From: Physocladia obscura | Taxonomy: Eukaryota; Chytridiomycota; Chytridiomycetes; Chytridiales; Chytriomycetaceae | DNA: 21,165 nt | NCBI GenBank assembly: GCA_027596945.1 | Contig: JADGJH010000232.1 | Location: 2,930-24,094 of the forward strand | Reading direction: 5' to 3' | Part shown: piece after piece, positions 20,492 to 21,165 of the stretch | Layout of the letters: the number at the start of each line of letters is the position of its first letter | Numbering within the stretch: position 1 is the stretch's first letter | The notes under the pieces: generated by a model | What the model saw: the letters and a program-made list of their open reading frames with translations, nothing else | Databases searched by the model: none | What the model was told of the DNA's origin: nothing | Program-made: the position numbers and the translations under genes

Positions 20492-21165
20492 ATGCTTTCT
20501 GCTTTCTTTATTTTCAACGCGAAGGGCGAAGTGCTGATTTCGCGCCTGTATCGCAATGACATCAAGTGAGTTTAGGATGACGTTGCGCAGAATCGGAACT
20601 GGGATTGCCACAACATCGAATTGTTAAGCAAGCATTAACACCATTAACTGTATAACACAGACGTTCAGTCAGTGATATCTTCCGCATCCAAGTCGTATCC
20701 TCCACTGACGTACGCTCTCCTATCACAACTGTCGGCTCCACGGCTTTTTTCCACCATAAACACGAAAACATCTATTTGGTTGCTGTCTCGAAGCTCAACG
20801 TTAACGCCGCAATCGTGTTCGAATTTCTCTATAAAGTTGCTGCTATTGGCCAATCTTATTTCGGAAAGTTTGACGAAAATGCTGTCAAGGCCAATTTCAC
20901 TCTCATTTACGAACTTCTAGATGGTATCACCATTTCCCTTTTCTCATTTCGTATCCAATCCATTCCGATCCGATCCGGTTCATTCAATACATTCTAGATT
21001 CCAAATTCTTATTTTTTGGCTATTATTGATTCATCTCAAATTTTCACGTTTTGTCAGAAATTTGCGACTTTGGATTTCCTCAAATTACCGAACCAGAGGC
21101 ACTGAAGCTTTATATCACTACGGAAGGTGTAAAGTCTGAAAAAGCTATTGTAAGAAATTCAAAAA
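20492..21165 (+). CDS. AP-2 complex medium subunit (mu2), 5' part, runs off right edge
   Basis: Clathrin adaptor subunit for endocytosis at the plasma membrane; mu2 recognises Yxx-phi cargo signals and is part of the AP-2 heterotetramer with alpha, beta2 and sigma2. Exons 20492-20565, 20661-20923 and 21058 to the edge, with introns of 95 bp (gtgagt...cacag, phase 2) and 134 bp (gtatca...gtcag, phase 1). The visible 150 or so residues are the N-terminal longin-type domain: FNAKGEVLISRLYRNDIK, RSVSDIFRIQV, DVRSPITTVGST, FEFLYK, SYFGKFDENAVKANFTLIYE, then DFGFPQ and LYITTEGVKSEKAI. These match AP-2 mu rather than AP-1 mu (GEVLISR and TEGVKSE). The cargo-binding MHD is beyond the window. A housekeeping gene, apparently intact so far as seen. 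Confidence 0.93.

Noticed and set aside
20562..20853. Minus-strand frames over AP-2 mu exon 2
   Set aside because: Antisense shadows of a clearly conserved AP-2 mu exon.
1..21165. Search for transposons, long terminal repeats and CRISPR arrays
   Set aside because: No transposase or reverse transcriptase motifs, long terminal repeats or regularly spaced repeats seen on either strand.

Overview
The window looks like nuclear DNA of a zoosporic (chytrid-type) fungus. It is AT-rich, with genes on both strands. Most protein-coding genes are broken by short GT-AG introns (about 45-170 bp), and two encode fungal cell-surface products (a chitin synthase-like enzyme and a BIM1/X325 copper protein). 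A Crinkler header and a TIR domain alongside these fit Chytridiomycota better than Dikarya; that placement is inference from gene content. I see no rRNA, tRNA, CRISPR array or recognisable transposon.

Layout. 39-1045 (-): 5' part of a coiled-coil plus TIR-domain protein that runs off the left edge. About 2.44-3.79 kb (+): wreck of a GH115 xylan alpha-glucuronidase gene, in several frames with stops and a large internal deletion. 5199-7378 (+): intact three-exon chitin synthase-like GT2 enzyme (682 aa in my splice model). 9097-9579 (-): Crinkler (CRN) header domain that stops at the HVLV junction, with no effector domain; a 98-codon unknown ORF lies just upstream. 10723-13454 (+): six-exon secreted copper amine oxidase (809 aa) with all catalytic and copper residues at family spacing; its promoter carries two identical 13-bp GATA-containing boxes. 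13532 to about 16.5 kb (-): convergent multi-exon AhpD/carboxymuconolactone-decarboxylase-like protein with a long polar linker and an in-frame TAA in an otherwise coding stretch. 17025-17657 (+): GPI-anchored BIM1/X325 LPMO-like copper protein. 17855-18190 (-): possible small coiled-coil protein, perhaps decaying. 18470-19373 (-): type I membrane protein with an F5/8-type C (discoidin-like) domain. 19829-20347 (-): candidate three-exon small secreted protein. 20492 to right edge (+): 5' part of the AP-2 mu clathrin adaptor.

There is no operon logic here. The shared themes are surface and secretion (chitin synthase, amine oxidase, BIM1, F5/8C protein, dead GH115), two copper-dependent extracellular proteins within 5 kb, and two accessory genes linked to immunity or effectors (TIR, CRN). 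Exon models were built by eye from splice signals, reading phase and family conservation; no transcript or database was available.
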